A DNA stretch of 62,000 bases from Phoronis australis. Lineage: Eukaryota; Phoronida; Phoronidae. The stretch lies in contig NMRA01000183.1 in NCBI GenBank assembly GCA_002633005.1, forward strand, positions 14,426-76,425, read 5' to 3'. Below the pieces are notes generated by a model that was given only the letters and a program-made list of their open reading frames with translations, had not been told where the DNA came from and ran no database searches. The position numbers and the translations under genes are program-made. Below, piece by piece: positions 1 to 11,655 of the stretch (position 1 is its first letter; the number at the start of each line of letters is the position of its first letter).

Positions 1-28
1 GCTCCCCCCCCCCCCCCGCTTCCTACAG

Positions 29-115
29 CCCTGAAATAAGATTCGATAATAATCCCAGACATACTGTTCAGTTATTTACAGCTTCTAGAAATGTAATTAA
101 TTACTCGTGCCATAC
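29..115. repeat. Left arm of an inverted repeat (partner 3783-3872)
   Basis: The stretch reading ATCCCAGACATA, then TTCAGTTATTTAC, then AATGTAATTAATTACTCGTG recurs in reverse complement at 3783-3872 with scattered mismatches. The two arms enclose the P2X7-C-like fragment and its nested transposon. The repeat may continue left of the window. A C homopolymer lies at about 4-17. Confidence 0.6.
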
Positions 116-386
116 TCCTTAAGTGACGTTTTTGCTGTCGAGAAGTATGTGCCTTTTCTTTTCATATATTTTGACTGTGAGCTGTCGAGTCAGCCATTGT
201 TATACCTCGGTTGTGATAAGTTCGGTCGTCGTTTGCTTTTGTTTACGAGTCAGTCAACATGCACAGTTGCTGCGTACCATCGTCTCGCGCGCACTCGGGG
301 AGTTTCAGTACATCGCCTTCCGAAAGATGACACACTTCGCCGTAATTGCCTCGTTCGTGTGAAGAACGCAGCGCTACCCGTCCACC

Positions 387-788
387 ATGTCCGCAACGCA
401 CAAAGCAGTGGAGAAATACCGAGTGTATGGCAAGCATTTCCTTCCGTCGGATTGCGAAAGAGATGTGTACGCTAAAGGTCCTTGCAACATAACGCCTGAA
501 GAATGGTGCCATACCGTCGCTGTTGATTCCCGCTACCCCCGAGAGGTGCATTTTGAAGCGAGAAGCTGTGGCCACTACAGTGACATCTACTGTCACCCTT
601 GCCTTCGAACGTACGCCAGAGCGTGCAGTCCGGGAACTAGCAGTGATTCACCCTTTGCTGTTGTTGGTAACCCAGAGGCTGTAAGCAGCCTTGCAGCGAT
701 GGTGAGTAGTGGGTGTGAATACACGCCCAGTTCTACACCCAGTGAGCATGAGCGCAACCAGCCTAAAAGATGGGGCTCGAATTTTTGA
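387..788 (+). CDS. Hypothetical 133-aa ORF
   Basis: This ORF starts with an ATG in a good metazoan context (CCACCATG) and encodes 133 residues with several Cys/His (for example SCGHYSDIYCHPC near residues 60-72). I recognise no family. It lies opposite the region where further exons of the minus-strand P2X7-C-like gene would be expected. It could be a first exon, part of a mobile element, or chance. No splice signals or homology support it, so confidence is low. Confidence 0.18.
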   Translation: MSATHKAVEKYRVYGKHFLPSDCERDVYAKGPCNITPEEWCHTVAVDSRYPREVHFEARSCGHYSDIYCHPCLRTYARACSPGTSSDSPFAVVGNPEAVSSLAAMVSSGCEYTPSSTPSEHERNQPKRWGSNF

Positions 789-865
789 GAATGTGGAACT
801 TTTACGTTCAGTGCTATGAATTGTGCATTCACCGAATTTTGGTAGTTCCTGCATTTTTAGTAAAC

Positions 866-3572
866 CTTTGTGAACAGCACAGGCATTCCATTGAGGTCGG
901 CATAACAATGCACACCGTACATTTGTACCAAGACGTCCCACCACGTCTGTCCTCAGTCTCTGGCTCATTTCTTTCAACACCTAGCAGAGCTCGACATAAC
1001 GAGCTGCAGGTCGCATTTGCGACCTGAAATTTGGAGCTGACAAAAATCTCAGCTCGCATCAAGTCGCAAAATGCGACATGGAATTTCCAACGAATGCGAG
1101 CTGAGTGTTTACACTTTTCGGCAGATACCTGGCAAATATAAAGCAACTCTTGTTAATCCAACCGACACTAACCGAGAACAGCCCTCCCGATGATAAGCAA
1201 GTCGCGTGAACATGGGATATGCAGAATCGATCTTCGACGCGTTTCATTGGCTAACATTTTCGGCCACTTTTGCAAATTTCCGGATTTGCCGAAGAAAGTT
1301 TCCGGCCACATAACACGTGATAAAACCTTACAAAACAGCGGTGTTTCTATTAATTCTTAAGCGATCAACTTAAAAACTTTGTGATGGACAAATATGTTTG
1401 TTTTTCGCGTAAGATGTCCTTATTACCTTTACCAAATATCCACGACAATATCCCTGATATCGCACTGCGCCACTGGTCGGTCCCGTTGTTAGCGTGCAAG
1501 CGGTCCCGGCAAGACAATCGTGATTTAGATATGTGCGCCTCGTTTTTATCCCATAAGACAGCCAAAGTGAAAATGACAACCTATTAATCCCCAAACGACG
1601 ATCACATCTTTACTTTCAGTTGCCAAGAAATTCTCAAACCCCATTACTTGTTTCTGGGGCTACGCGCGCGAAATATGATTTGTCTTTCACACGTTGTTGC
1701 CAACGTAAAGTGTAGGCCTATTACAGCGATTCAAGTGCGTGAACTCACGCGTGCGCACCGTTTCAAAGCTGCACATTAAAAGAGAACAGCGACAGTCCTA
1801 AATGAAAAAGTATACCGGCTTAGCTCTGTTAAGCACCCGGGTGCCAATAGTTTATTTGAAAATGAACTCATAGATTTCCGGCGGTTATAATAGACCTGAT
1901 GCTTTACGATATTCCCCGTGACGGATGTAACCCGGAACTGATATTTTCCGGTTCCGATGTTTCTCGAGGTCGATGTTCTCTAAACCCTATATTCTATGCC
2001 CGTAGCCAGCTATTGCAACTAAACGGGTACTAGATGCGAAATTGTGGTTAGCAAATTTTTTATTCTTCTCTTCATACACCTCCCTCCCGCCCCCTGCCCA
2101 CTCCCCGGCAACTTTTCGCTCCCCGGACCACCGCCGCCGTAAAAATGTTCAGACTCCAATAGAAACAATGATGTTCCAGCTGAAGCGGGCAATTAAAAAC
2201 AAAATTATTCCGGGTGGCTAAAAAGGATACAGTGTAGGTGGTAACGATATGCAGAAAGTCACCTCTACTAGAAGGAGTTTGCCTTGCAAAATCGTATTAT
2301 TATAACGTTTCTTACTATTGTAGTCTTTTTTAAAATATCTTATTACCGCAAACACTCAGGTTAACGACTATGCTAACGCCCAAGCCTACTCCCTATCTTT
2401 GAAGTGTTTCACAATAAGCGCTCACTGTAAGCGTTTCCCCTCAACTTTTGAGAATTTCCAACAGTTTAGGCTAGTGCCCATCATATCGCACTACAAACGA
2501 CCGAGCGTGGTTTAAAATTGACTCGCAGCCTATATGGTGTGTCACTGTCATTTTACACAACAAATTCCGTTTTCAAAAAACGTCTTTTCTCAATATGTAA
2601 AAACCAAATCCCGGCTTTGTTTTATGCTTCCGAAAGAAAGTTTTAAAACACTAGTGACATGCGTGTCGTTTTATGACTGATCTATATTTCCCGTACCTGG
2701 AAGGTATTGAGCAAACTTGCCATTACGAGATGGAAACTCGCCCGGAGGGAGTCGGGAATCATTTGGAGGGTATTCACTTCATGGAAAACTAATTGTTGAG
2801 TACGTAAACAGCATAATTATCACATTTTTGTTGTGAAATTTGCACTGAATTGTTTATTCGGTTAAAGTATCGTTTCACGGATTTTTTGACAGACGTTTTT
2901 CAAACATGAGTTAAGTTGCAAAATCTGGGCTGCGAACAAAAAGTGGAGGGAATTTGCCCCTAGTTTGAATCTTTAACGACTTTGATAACAGCCAGTAGCA
3001 GGTCAGACCTAGCAAAATCCCGGATACTTTTTCAACGGGCATTTTCTCCCTTTTCAAATCGCAAACTTAGCTACTCGAATGCACGTGTCAGTTAGAGAGC
3101 ACTAATTCAACTTTCACGTCGGTAACTTGACTTGCGCTCTAGAGACTTTCAATGGCGGTCGTGAAGAACAGTAACGCCGTACCTATGAATGAAGTCAGTT
3201 TTGGGATCTGAAATTTGTGAGTATTTAACGCGGCAGGAAAGAGCATAATCTAAACATTTTCTCGATGATCTAAAATTCAATTTTGGCGCGTAAAAATGGC
3301 GGGAAATTTTTGCATCTGGCATTTATGAATGCGAGCTGGATTTTGGAAATGCGACCTGGGATTCTGGCTAGGTCGCAAAATGCGACCTGGCGATTTTAAT
3401 AGCGTCGAGCCCTGCCTGCCTGTGTCTGTGCGTACTCTGCCTCATTATACTCGGGCTCAAATATATACCCACCCACTGACTGTCCGTGAAAAAATTCCTC
3501 GTCACCACTGCTATGAACAATGTCTCCGTCACTTACGTCACTACTGTGATTTGGGTCGCTGACTTCAGCCAT
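866..3572 (-). pseudogene. P2X7 intracellular-domain-like protein, split by a transposon
   Basis: Two minus-strand coding pieces belong together. The first starts at an ATG at 3572, is acidic, and contains the motif GGYIFEPEYNEAEY before running into the transposon end at 3414. The second, at 984-866, contains GTSWYKCTVC then MPTSMECLCC. This order (FEP motif, then a W-x-C-x-x-C and MPT-x-x-ECLCC cysteine cluster) is typical of the zinc-binding C-terminal cytoplasmic domain of P2X7 receptors, which also exists in many stand-alone invertebrate proteins. The second piece ends at a plausible splice donor (CAAAG|GTTTAC, 866/865). I could not find the next exon with the rest of the zinc domain. 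A 2.4 kb element between the pieces would break an exon, so this copy is probably dead. Many such genes are multicopy and may themselves be mobile-element cargo. Confidence 0.6.
985..3414. mobile_element. Non-autonomous DNA transposon with hAT-like ends
   Basis: The left end reads CAGAGCTCGAC and the right end, in reverse complement, CAGGGCTCGAC. Just inside each end lies a palindromic block, AGGTCGCATTTGCGACCT on the left and AGGTCGCATTTTGCGACCT on the right, followed by GAGCTCGCAT-like words. Terminal CAGxGCTCGAC plus subterminal palindromes is common in hAT-type elements. The 2.4 kb interior has no convincing coding sequence. I could not identify a clean 8-bp target duplication (flanks ACACCTAG and CCTGCCTG). 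Insertion interrupted the P2X7-C-like gene. Confidence 0.65.
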
Positions 3573-3782
3573 TTTCACGTTACTACGAAATAAACGATCC
3601 CTAAATCCAGCGTAATTGAGTTCTTTAACAACCTAGCCTGTCGTAGAAAACTCGTCGATGGGAAGTGGTGACGACAATTTTAGAATAACAGCACGAAAAC
3701 AACAGTAGTGCAGATCCTCACAGTAACTCGAACGCAGAACCAAATTGGCGCGTAATTTTTGACTCCCTAAATGTAACGTCCG

Positions 3783-3872
3783 GACTATGGCACGAATAAT
3801 TAATTACATTACGAGAAGCCGTAATTAACTGAAAAATATGTCTGGGATAATCAGCGAACCTTATCTGAAAAT
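3783..3872. repeat. Right arm of the inverted repeat (partner 29-115)
   Basis: This is the reverse-complement match to 29-115, including TATGGCACGAATAATTAATT and TATGTCTGGGATAATC. With the partner it brackets the P2X7-C-like fragment. Confidence 0.6.
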
Positions 3873-5853
3873 GGCATGAAAAAAGGTTGCCTTCGCCTTT
3901 AAAGCAGTTTAGTCTGTCTGTCGCAATCCAGGCCTCTTTAAGGAAACAAAAAATCGTGCCCGCAGCCTGTTTCACGCTTAGGGAGACGACAAACAATCGT
4001 ATTCTTGTCCCTTCTACGATTTTCGTGTCCCTGGCCTTTATCTTGTGTTTTTCCTTTCTTTAATTTTTCGGGATGATTTTAATATCATTTAATTTTCCTG
4101 CAAGACAATATGACGGAGCCTTTTTCGTTCAACTGGAGCCAGTCTTGAAACGAAAACTCCCACTTTTCAGAGAGGTTCGACGTACAGTACTGTGCGCCAT
4201 TTCGTGGTCATTTTTATAATACTAACACCCTTAAAAGCTTACCCTTTGTGGTGCAGTCGTGGCAGGATTTCAATGGTTAGCGTTGTTCTTGTTATCGTTT
4301 TCAATGTATGAGTTCTTTGTTGCCTTTCAGCCTACCTTCCGGACTGGCTGAAGAATCGTGATGAAAAGTGACAGGAATGGTTAATATTGAGGAGAGAATC
4401 GATGACTTGATTTGCGGCCTCCGGAGGCTATCATTAAGTTCATTGCCATTAATTGCTCCCTTTACTAGGAATGATTATCCTTTGTAATTTGTTTCGGGAC
4501 TGTATGTGAGGCGCATGTTGGCCATAAACGCTCCACGTTACCAAGACAGTCTTTATTAGTAACCTTACATTATCAGACCATCTTCCCACTGTCGGTGACA
4601 TTTGTGTCCACATACGCTTTTAACAAGATAATGGGCGATTCAATTTAAACCTGTATACCCAATTAGACCATCGTGATCTATCGAACAATTTCTAATGAGT
4701 TGTCACATTTCTGTGAACAGTGAACATTTTTGTCAGGAAGATATGAAAGACGTTGTACTGAGACCGGAGGTCATTGACATGCGTGTGCTGCTTCGCTGTT
4801 CTTTGCTAGTTCTGGCAAAAACACACAAGGTAGTCACTGCAAGCAGAAAAAAAAAACAATTATTCAACTAGTATGCAAATTGCAAATTCGTCACCCGCAA
4901 AGCTGGAGTTACGAATCATGATCCTTGCCGCGGCAGTGCACAGCTCGCGGTAGACGGAATACTTTGATATCTGAGGGCACTGACCTAGCTTTTTTCTGTA
5001 GAGTTGGGCAATTACTGCGTACGAAGCATTGATTTCAGAGCAATAATATCTAAAAACGTCACAGTTGATTTTCCGATTGATTTGATTTCTGAACTTGACT
5101 TGCTCGTGAAATATTATGCTTGAATCGTTTAATTCAGAGCCGGTATTTCGTAACATATCTAAACATAAAGAAAAACTGTTTGAAGCTGAAAAAGTAGACG
5201 AAATCACTAAGAATAAGGATGATCCAAAACGTTATTAAAATTGATTAAGTCTACTATGGCTAAAAATAGTATTTCAAATTACCATTGAATCTGATAGTTG
5301 GTCTGACGAATGATAGACAACTACTAATAGAGACTTGGAGGCACTTGGAAGCTTGTGACGTTTCATGTAATTGATGTAACGGAAACACTCCGCGCGAACT
5401 GATAATCTCTTTTACTGCTAAGGAAATTGACGAGGCAACCCCAACTGTTCCAAATGGAACCTCCCCGCAGCTGAGTGGCCTACTTTTCACATGTTTTGGA
5501 ATAGTTTTAACCGCATGAGAACATAAAGCAATAATTTCTACAATATATCTATATATGGATGCATTCATGCATGAAAATATTTTGTATGTTTGTACGTATG
5601 TATGTGTATGATTGTGTGTACGTTTGCATGCATTTTAAATACTTAAGGAGAAATACGATAAAAATACAATAATTATACCAAGGACAGGAAAACGAAAGAC
5701 AAGTTGGGCTTGGCGAACGATAAGGTGAGCGAAGCCGAGAGACAAAATCAAACTTGATGAATATTTTGAAAGTGCCTGCGTCATTCTCTTGCAGATGTCA
5801 TGTATGTTTTGTGATATTCTTGTTTTTGTTAGAGAAATATAACATTTTAAAGC
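3873..5853. other. No gene recognised
   Basis: Unique-looking AT-rich DNA. Short minus-strand ORFs at 4860-5207 and 5260-5568 show no recognisable domain. A degenerate TATG/TGTA-rich patch lies at about 5580-5635. Confidence 0.5.
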
Positions 5854-6739
5854 CAGGTCTTCATGGAATCCAATGTAAAAATTTGTTTGTTTGCCGTGTA
5901 CCCGTGTATTTCAGTAATGGTGATTTTCATTTAGTAAATTATATTGTTCATTTTACAATTACAACCTGATAAATGATACCAACACAATTGGGCTTATTGG
6001 TCATTTTGGCATTTTTTCCTAATTTGTAAGATGAACAAGGATACAGGGGCTTAGTTCATGAGCTAATCTAACATATTTTGCATATAATCTCGTATAAGAT
6101 TCATAAAACCAAGTTTCCCTAACTGGGTATCATGTGTGAATTCTGGAGAATGTTATATTTTACTCTTAGACCGGCCATCGCTTAGTGAGTTACGTAAATA
6201 ACAAACAAAAATAAAATGCACTTTATCTTCTACAATGTAAACACATTCTTTCTCAAGAGGTCTGTTTACATACTATTCCGTTGTATCCAACTACCAAGCG
6301 GAGGATGTATCCGTGCACGTAGCTGTACTAATAACGACGTTTAGGAGTGACACAAGTTTAAAGTACTACGCTACATGTATGTTCAGTACAATAATCTTGA
6401 GGCCTTCATACGTAAGCTGTAGTGTGTCTGTTCCCTAAACAAATTCGCAAACTAGTTTTTGTGAATGCGATTCTAAGGGACAACTTTGATTGAGTTACAA
6501 TCAAAAAATTCTCCATCGAAGTCCTGGTTTCTCTATCAAAAATTACGGATCCGATGAAACTTATTTTCTTTTGCGATATTTTAGTGCGCGCGTACAATAC
6601 GGCCCAATGACAGCCGAATTTTGGAACTATTTCGTATAGTGAAATAAGAATTAGCAGTATTTGTGTGTCTGCTAACCAAAATGTCACGAGCCACTGTTGT
6701 GTTGTACAATTCTCGCGAGATACATTATTACATGGCGAA

Positions 6740-6853
6740 GTCGTTATCCCACGTATTCAAGAGCCCGAGTGGATTTTAGAGAATTATCGCCCGAGGGGCG
6801 TCAGCGATAATTCTTCAAAATCCACGAGGGCTCTAGAAAAGGGGGATAACGAC
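6740..6853. repeat. Long hairpin, 114 bp (copy A)
   Basis: The ends GTCGTTATCCC and GGGATAACGAC are exact inverted repeats. Inside them AGAGCCCGAGTGGATTTT pairs with AAAATCCACGAGGGCTCT, and AGAATTATCGC pairs with GCGATAATTCT around a short loop near CCCGAGGGGCG. The whole segment is one imperfect palindrome with arms of about 55 bp, like a foldback MITE or a hairpin-RNA precursor. It also happens to be open as a 63-aa reading frame. Confidence 0.8.
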
Positions 6854-6930
6854 TGAGAAGGTATACCAATCCAACATTAAAACTTTCTTTGTTAACGCAA
6901 AAGGTTAGGTAAATAACAACGAGAAAACAT

Positions 6931-6995
6931 TGTAGGCTAGAGGGGTAGGTTTCCGCTTCCTTTATTCAAGGTTGTAGGTTCGAGTCTTATTGAGG
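6931..6995 (+). repeat. tRNA-like SINE head or tRNA pseudogene (copy A)
   Basis: A box-like TAGGCTAGAGGGGTAGG is followed about 40 bases later by a B-box-like GTAGGTTCGAGTC. The spacing suits an internal Pol III promoter, but I cannot fold a full cloverleaf, so this is a tRNA-derived remnant at best. It is repeated in copy B near 8095-8160. Confidence 0.3.
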
Positions 6996-7006
6996 CACAC
7001 TGCTAG

Positions 7007-7007
7007 N
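7007..7007. other. Single N between the two copies
   Basis: One ambiguous base lies exactly at the junction of the 1.15 kb copies, consistent with a scaffold join. Confidence 0.9.
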
Positions 7008-8170
7008 CAGGTCTTCATGGAGCCCAATGTAAAAATTTGTTTGTTTGCCGTGTACCCGTGTATTTCAGTAATGGTGATTTTCATTTAGTAAATTATATTG
7101 TTCATTTTACAATTACAACCTGATAAATGATACCAACACAATTGGACTTATTGGTCGTTTTGGCATTTTTTCCTAATTTGTAAGATGAGCAAGGATACAG
7201 GGGCTTAGTTCATGAGCTAATCTAACATATTTTGCATATAATCTCGTATAAGATTTATAAAACCAAGTTTCCCTAACTGAGTATCATGTGTGAATTCTGG
7301 AGAATGTTATATTTTACTCTTAGACCGGCCATCGCTTAGTGAGTTACGTAAATAACAAACAAAAATAAAATGCACTTTATCTTCTACAATGTAAACATAT
7401 TCTTTCTCAAGAGGTCTGTTTACATACTATTCCGTTGTATCCAACTACCAAGCGGAGGATGTATCCGTGCACGTAGCTGTACTAATAACGACCTTTAGGA
7501 GTGACACAAGTTTAAAGTACTACGCTATGTTCAGTACAATAATCTTGAGGCCTTCATACGTAAGCTGTAGTGTGTCTGTTCCCTAAACAAATTCGCAAAC
7601 TATTTTTTGTGAATGCGATTCTAAGGGACAACTTTGGTTGAGTTACAATAAAAAAATTCTCCATCGAAGTCCTGGTTTCTCAATCAAAAATTACGGATCC
7701 GATGAAACTTATTTTCTTTTGCGATATTTTAGTGCGCGCGTACAATACGGCCCAATGACAGCCGAATTTTGGAACTATTTCGTATAGTGAAATACGAATT
7801 AGCAGTATTTGTGTGTCTGCTAACCAAAATGTCACGAGCCACTGTTGTGTTGTACAATTCTCGCGAGATACATTATTACATGGCGAAGTCGTTATCCCAC
7901 GTATTCAAGAGCCCGAGTGGATTTTAGAGAATTATCGCCCGAGGGGCGTCAGCGATAATTCTTCAAAATCCACGAGGGCTCTAGAAAAGGGGGATAACGA
8001 CTGAGAAGGTGTCTATAAGTATAAGTATACCAATCCAACATTAAAACTTTCTTTGTTAACGCAAAAGGTTAGGTAAATAACAACGAGAAAACATTGTAGG
8101 CTAGAGGGGTAGGTTTCCGCTTCCTTTATTCAAGGTTGTAGGTTCGAGTCTTATTGAGGCACACTGCTAG
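7008..8170. repeat. Direct duplication, copy B
   Basis: Second copy of 5854-7006, ending at the same ACACTGCTAG sequence before unique DNA resumes. It includes a second hairpin (7888-8001) and tRNA-like box. Confidence 0.9.
7888..8001. repeat. Long hairpin, 114 bp (copy B)
   Basis: Same palindrome as 6740-6853, identical as far as I can see. Confidence 0.8.
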
Positions 8171-8799
8171 ACTCTTGAGTCAGGTCTCTAGCTCCTCAGC
8201 TTAGTTGTAACTATGCATTATTAAAGCATAAAAGCGGTTTCAGGTGAGCAGTGTAATGGGCCCACCCGAGCGGCTTGCCCACGTCCGCTATAACGTGTAC
8301 GTTGAAAACTGCCTGAATTTTTAGGTAGACGTTCTATTCCAAATACAGAGCGTGAATACTGCCTTTTGTTATTTACTGTATTTCACACCACGTGGTGTCA
8401 TTAAAATTCACGGTTTTGACTATAAACGGCTCTCATATAAAACCACATATCTCAGTCTTCGACAGTTACTTTACATTAACACCAAACTCCAGAAGAGTAA
8501 TCTTAAGTAGTAGATACGCACGAGCTCAATAACGTTGTAATTTGTTGAAATTTAGATGCTTATTTCCACGGAAAACGGTATTTGCTTTCCCTAAAGCTCT
8601 ACTTACCGTCAGTATCTTCCTAGGAATATCTTCATTGAAAACCATACAGGGTATATTTGAGTTTTAGTAAAGTCTGTATAGTTATATGACGATTTATAAT
8701 TAATAACGTCAGTATCAAAATTAAAGCCAAAATTACTTGTTTCCTTGGACTTTGTGGTAATGTAAAACATGATTTTTGTAGCATGCTCCATTTTTGAAC
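8171..8799. other. No gene recognised
   Basis: AT-rich sequence with no recognisable domain, repeat or RNA gene. Confidence 0.4.
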
Positions 8800-9170
8800 C
8801 GGTCAATTTATGACAAAGTGTCACCCGACCCACAACAAATTTCAACACTAGGTTTAACAACGGTTTTAGTTCCAACTGGGTATACTTATTAACAGGAAAA
8901 AGTCTACCAAAGTCTCGCCACCGGAAATGGGTTAAAACTGCGTCATTTCTAAGATGGTCGTCACGCCATTTCGAAATCACTAAAACAGATATAACGTCAT
9001 ATATAATTGTGATAGAGACATATTTTTTCTTTCTAGTCTATGGTTTAAGGGGTGAGCAACAGATTGGCGTGGGTAAAATTCAGATACGATCAGTATTGAA
9101 TATGAAATTCAAGGTGGCGGCTAAAATTCAAGAATTTCAAAGAAAAATCACTGATTTGTCCATTATATTA
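8800..9170. repeat. Left arm of a diverged inverted repeat
   Basis: Blocks such as GGTTAAAACTG, GTCATTTC, TTTCGAAATCACTAA, GTGATAGAGACATA, AGTCTATGGTTT and ATGAAATTCAAG recur in the same order on the opposite strand at 11940-12350. Divergence is considerable. The arms flank the decayed GCDTTSR-type region and may be terminal parts of one old element or two separate insertions. Confidence 0.65.
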
Positions 9171-9699
9171 ATATCTTATCCCCTATATCGAAAGTATGAT
9201 TGGATGTGACTGGTTTCTGATTAAATGATCTTAAAACACTTAGATGTGATTGCATTCTGCCTGAAGTATTTTGAAATAGGAACAGTGCATTTACATGTAT
9301 ATTTAAGCGGTCAAATATATAATTCAAAGCATTAGCTTGACGTAAAATTCACAAAAATGGTCTGGTGTATATTTATTTGCCATTGACTTTTGTTTAAAAA
9401 TCCACGCAACGAAACTGGAAACCCAGGGCAAAATGCCAAAATCAATGATCGAGACATTTAACAAACGCGTATGAGATCGCTAAAAAACGCAGTCGGTTTG
9501 TCTCATGACAGTAAGATGACAGAAGAGCAGCGAGCATTGAGGACAATGTCGGCCCCCACAAAGTCAGAAGTGAACTCAGCAAGCGAACACCACAAAGAAG
9601 AAAGTGGTGCCAGACTTGAATGATGCATACGACCTTGCCAAGATAAGCACACGACTTACCGCATTTTTACCCATCTAAGAGCCTGCGCTACGCAATATC

Positions 9700-10780
9700 A
9701 CCAATGGTGTTGTCGCCAGCAAAGACGTCAACGTGCATGAATATGAATCTTTTGGGAACAAAATCATTAAGAGAATGGTCGGAGAACCTCTGGTTTTCTT
9801 TCGCTTTTAAGAGGACAGAGAAAGCTCTGAGAAACGTAGCTGCTGTCCAGATGGGTCCTGACAGAACCTTCGATCCTAGCTTGCTCTTCCAGGACTCCTG
9901 GTGGTATCCCGGTAGATAGATTTGTTTCTTCATTAAGTGATCAGTTTTGAGCTCAGTGCATATCCACCGTCCTTTTCCTTGAGGACAACCGGATTTTGAG
10001 AAAGGCTGGCAAAACTCAACTGGCTCAAGCCGTCAATGACCACTGTTCCAAGTCTCATGCAAATGAAGGAGCACCAGACTCCACACCTTCAGTACACCTC
10101 CAGACTGAATGGCTTGTGCTTCATGGGAGATCCCTGGTGCACAAGTTCAAGAGGAAGAAGGGAGATACAAGGAAAAATTTACCAGAGCATAGGCTGACTT
10201 CACAGCAAAGAACTATGAGGCAGTCACTGTTGTCTTTGGTGGCTATAGTGCAGGTTCTTCGATAAAGGATAACGTTCAGCAGATACAGACACTGTGAACT
10301 TCACCGGAGAAACCAAATTGTCATCGGCAGTAACAAGCAACTACTGGTCCCCGTAATAAGTCACCAGCTGCAGAAAATAGGTCGTTCAGGAATAGGGATT
10401 GGCGCTGACGTGAACATTGCAAAAAGACAGTTGTTAACAGTACAATTATGCATTCCACTAACAGTAATGGGGGATGAGGACACTGACCTGTTGATGCCTT
10501 TGCTCCCTTACAGCATGGTTGGTGGGGGTAACCACTATTTTTCAGATCCCACAACCAGTCAAGAACCAATCTGAAACTATACGACATAAATTGGACGAAG
10601 TGTATGCTCGGTACTAAGTTGTGTACCTAGATATTAACCCTGTACTCCTTCATAGGATGTGACCCAACGTCTCGTGTGTATGTCGTTGGGAAGAAGTCAG
10701 TCTTTCGGAAACTTGAAACTCCAGACGTGCGGAGAAAGTGGGAGCCCCGCTGATAAAGAGGTATTTGGGAGTCAAGCGAA
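9700..10780 (+). pseudogene. Decayed GCDTTSR-family transposon-like coding region
   Basis: Plus-strand fragments in several frames follow the order of an uncharacterised protein family common in cnidarian and invertebrate genomes. They are VFGGYSAGSSIKDNVQQ near 10235 (family VFDGY...SSIKD), DEDTDLLMPLLPYS near 10475 (family DDTDLLVLL), and GCDPTSRVYVVGKK near 10655 (family GCDTTSRLYGIGK). Stops and frameshifts separate them, so no product is expected. The family is multicopy and looks mobile-element related; its biochemical role is unknown to me. Confidence 0.55.
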
Positions 10781-11350
10781 GGTCGCAATGTTTGGTAGAG
10801 GGAGAACGTGTTCTCTGGCAGCCATATGTTACAACATAATCATCAAGGAGGTTGCTGCTGTCTCCGAGTGTAATACAAGGTCATGGTTTGGATGGGTATT
10901 GCAAGTGACATGGATCCTCTAGACTGGGCCTGGAGACTTGAAGATAATCGATATATACCCATCATGACTGCCATGGATGCTGCAACAGACATTCTCCTGA
11001 AGATGATACATTGCAACTGCACCAAACTTGTAGTACTCCCCGCTATAGTTGCAGAGAGAATGGGCTTGCACGTACATCTAATTGTGCCAAGCGACATGTG
11101 ACAATCCGCTAAATCAAGTAGTTGAGCAAACTTGTAGACAGTGGTGAGGATTGAACTGAGGCAGTACAAGTAATGAACATAACATTCTGGGAAGAAAATA
11201 TACATGTAACCTAACCGATCATGCGTCATGTCGACAAATAAATATTTTAGCGGCTGGCACCTGGTGTTCAGTCATTTTGATGCTGAGAGATACTTTTTAA
11301 GTAAAGGAATACTTCTGCAAGTTTAAATTATTGATTATAATACACCTATG

Positions 11351-11416
11351 CATGTACAACCTTGACATACATGTACAGCCTTGACATACATGTACAACTT
11401 TGACATACATGTACAT
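11351..11416. repeat. 19-bp tandem repeat, about 3.5 copies
   Basis: The unit CATGTACAACCTTGACATA is repeated with single substitutions. Each unit contains the ACATGTA-type palindrome that recurs across the window. Confidence 0.85.
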
Positions 11417-11655
11417 TCTCTGTCAGCGCATTCCATTCATTAGTTTGCAGTCAGCAAAGTATGTTGTAATTAACCCCATTTAACACTTTCTCAGCACTCG
11501 AGATCACCATCTATTCTTTACTTCGCAAAATGTAGCACCCAACCGACAAAACATTTTTTTCCAACACAATCCAACACACTCCTGATTAAATTGATTGCTA
11601 AGTGCCACAATTCTCGACGATAGTTTGTATAATTATACAGACTATCATTCTATTT

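Larger units (their letters stand above)
5854..7006. repeat. Direct duplication, copy A (1.15 kb)
   Basis: Nearly identical to 7008-8170, with a few substitutions and small indels (for example a short insertion near 8010-8030 in copy B). Copy A runs straight up to a single N at 7007 and copy B begins right after it. It holds a long hairpin and a tRNA-like box. It is probably an unmerged overlap between two contigs or haplotypes rather than a true tandem duplication. Confidence 0.9.

Noticed and set aside
977-3422. 8-bp target duplication for the hAT-like element
   Set aside because: The flanks ACACCTAG and CCTGCCTG do not match, so I do not claim one.
4860-5568. Minus-strand ORFs of 115 and 102 aa
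   Set aside because: No recognisable domain, no splice or start context support; expected by chance in AT-rich DNA of this length.
6665-6856. 63-aa ORF conserved in both 1.15 kb copies (also 7813-8004)
   Set aside because: It runs through the hairpin, and the copies are probably one locus assembled twice, so conservation is not evidence.
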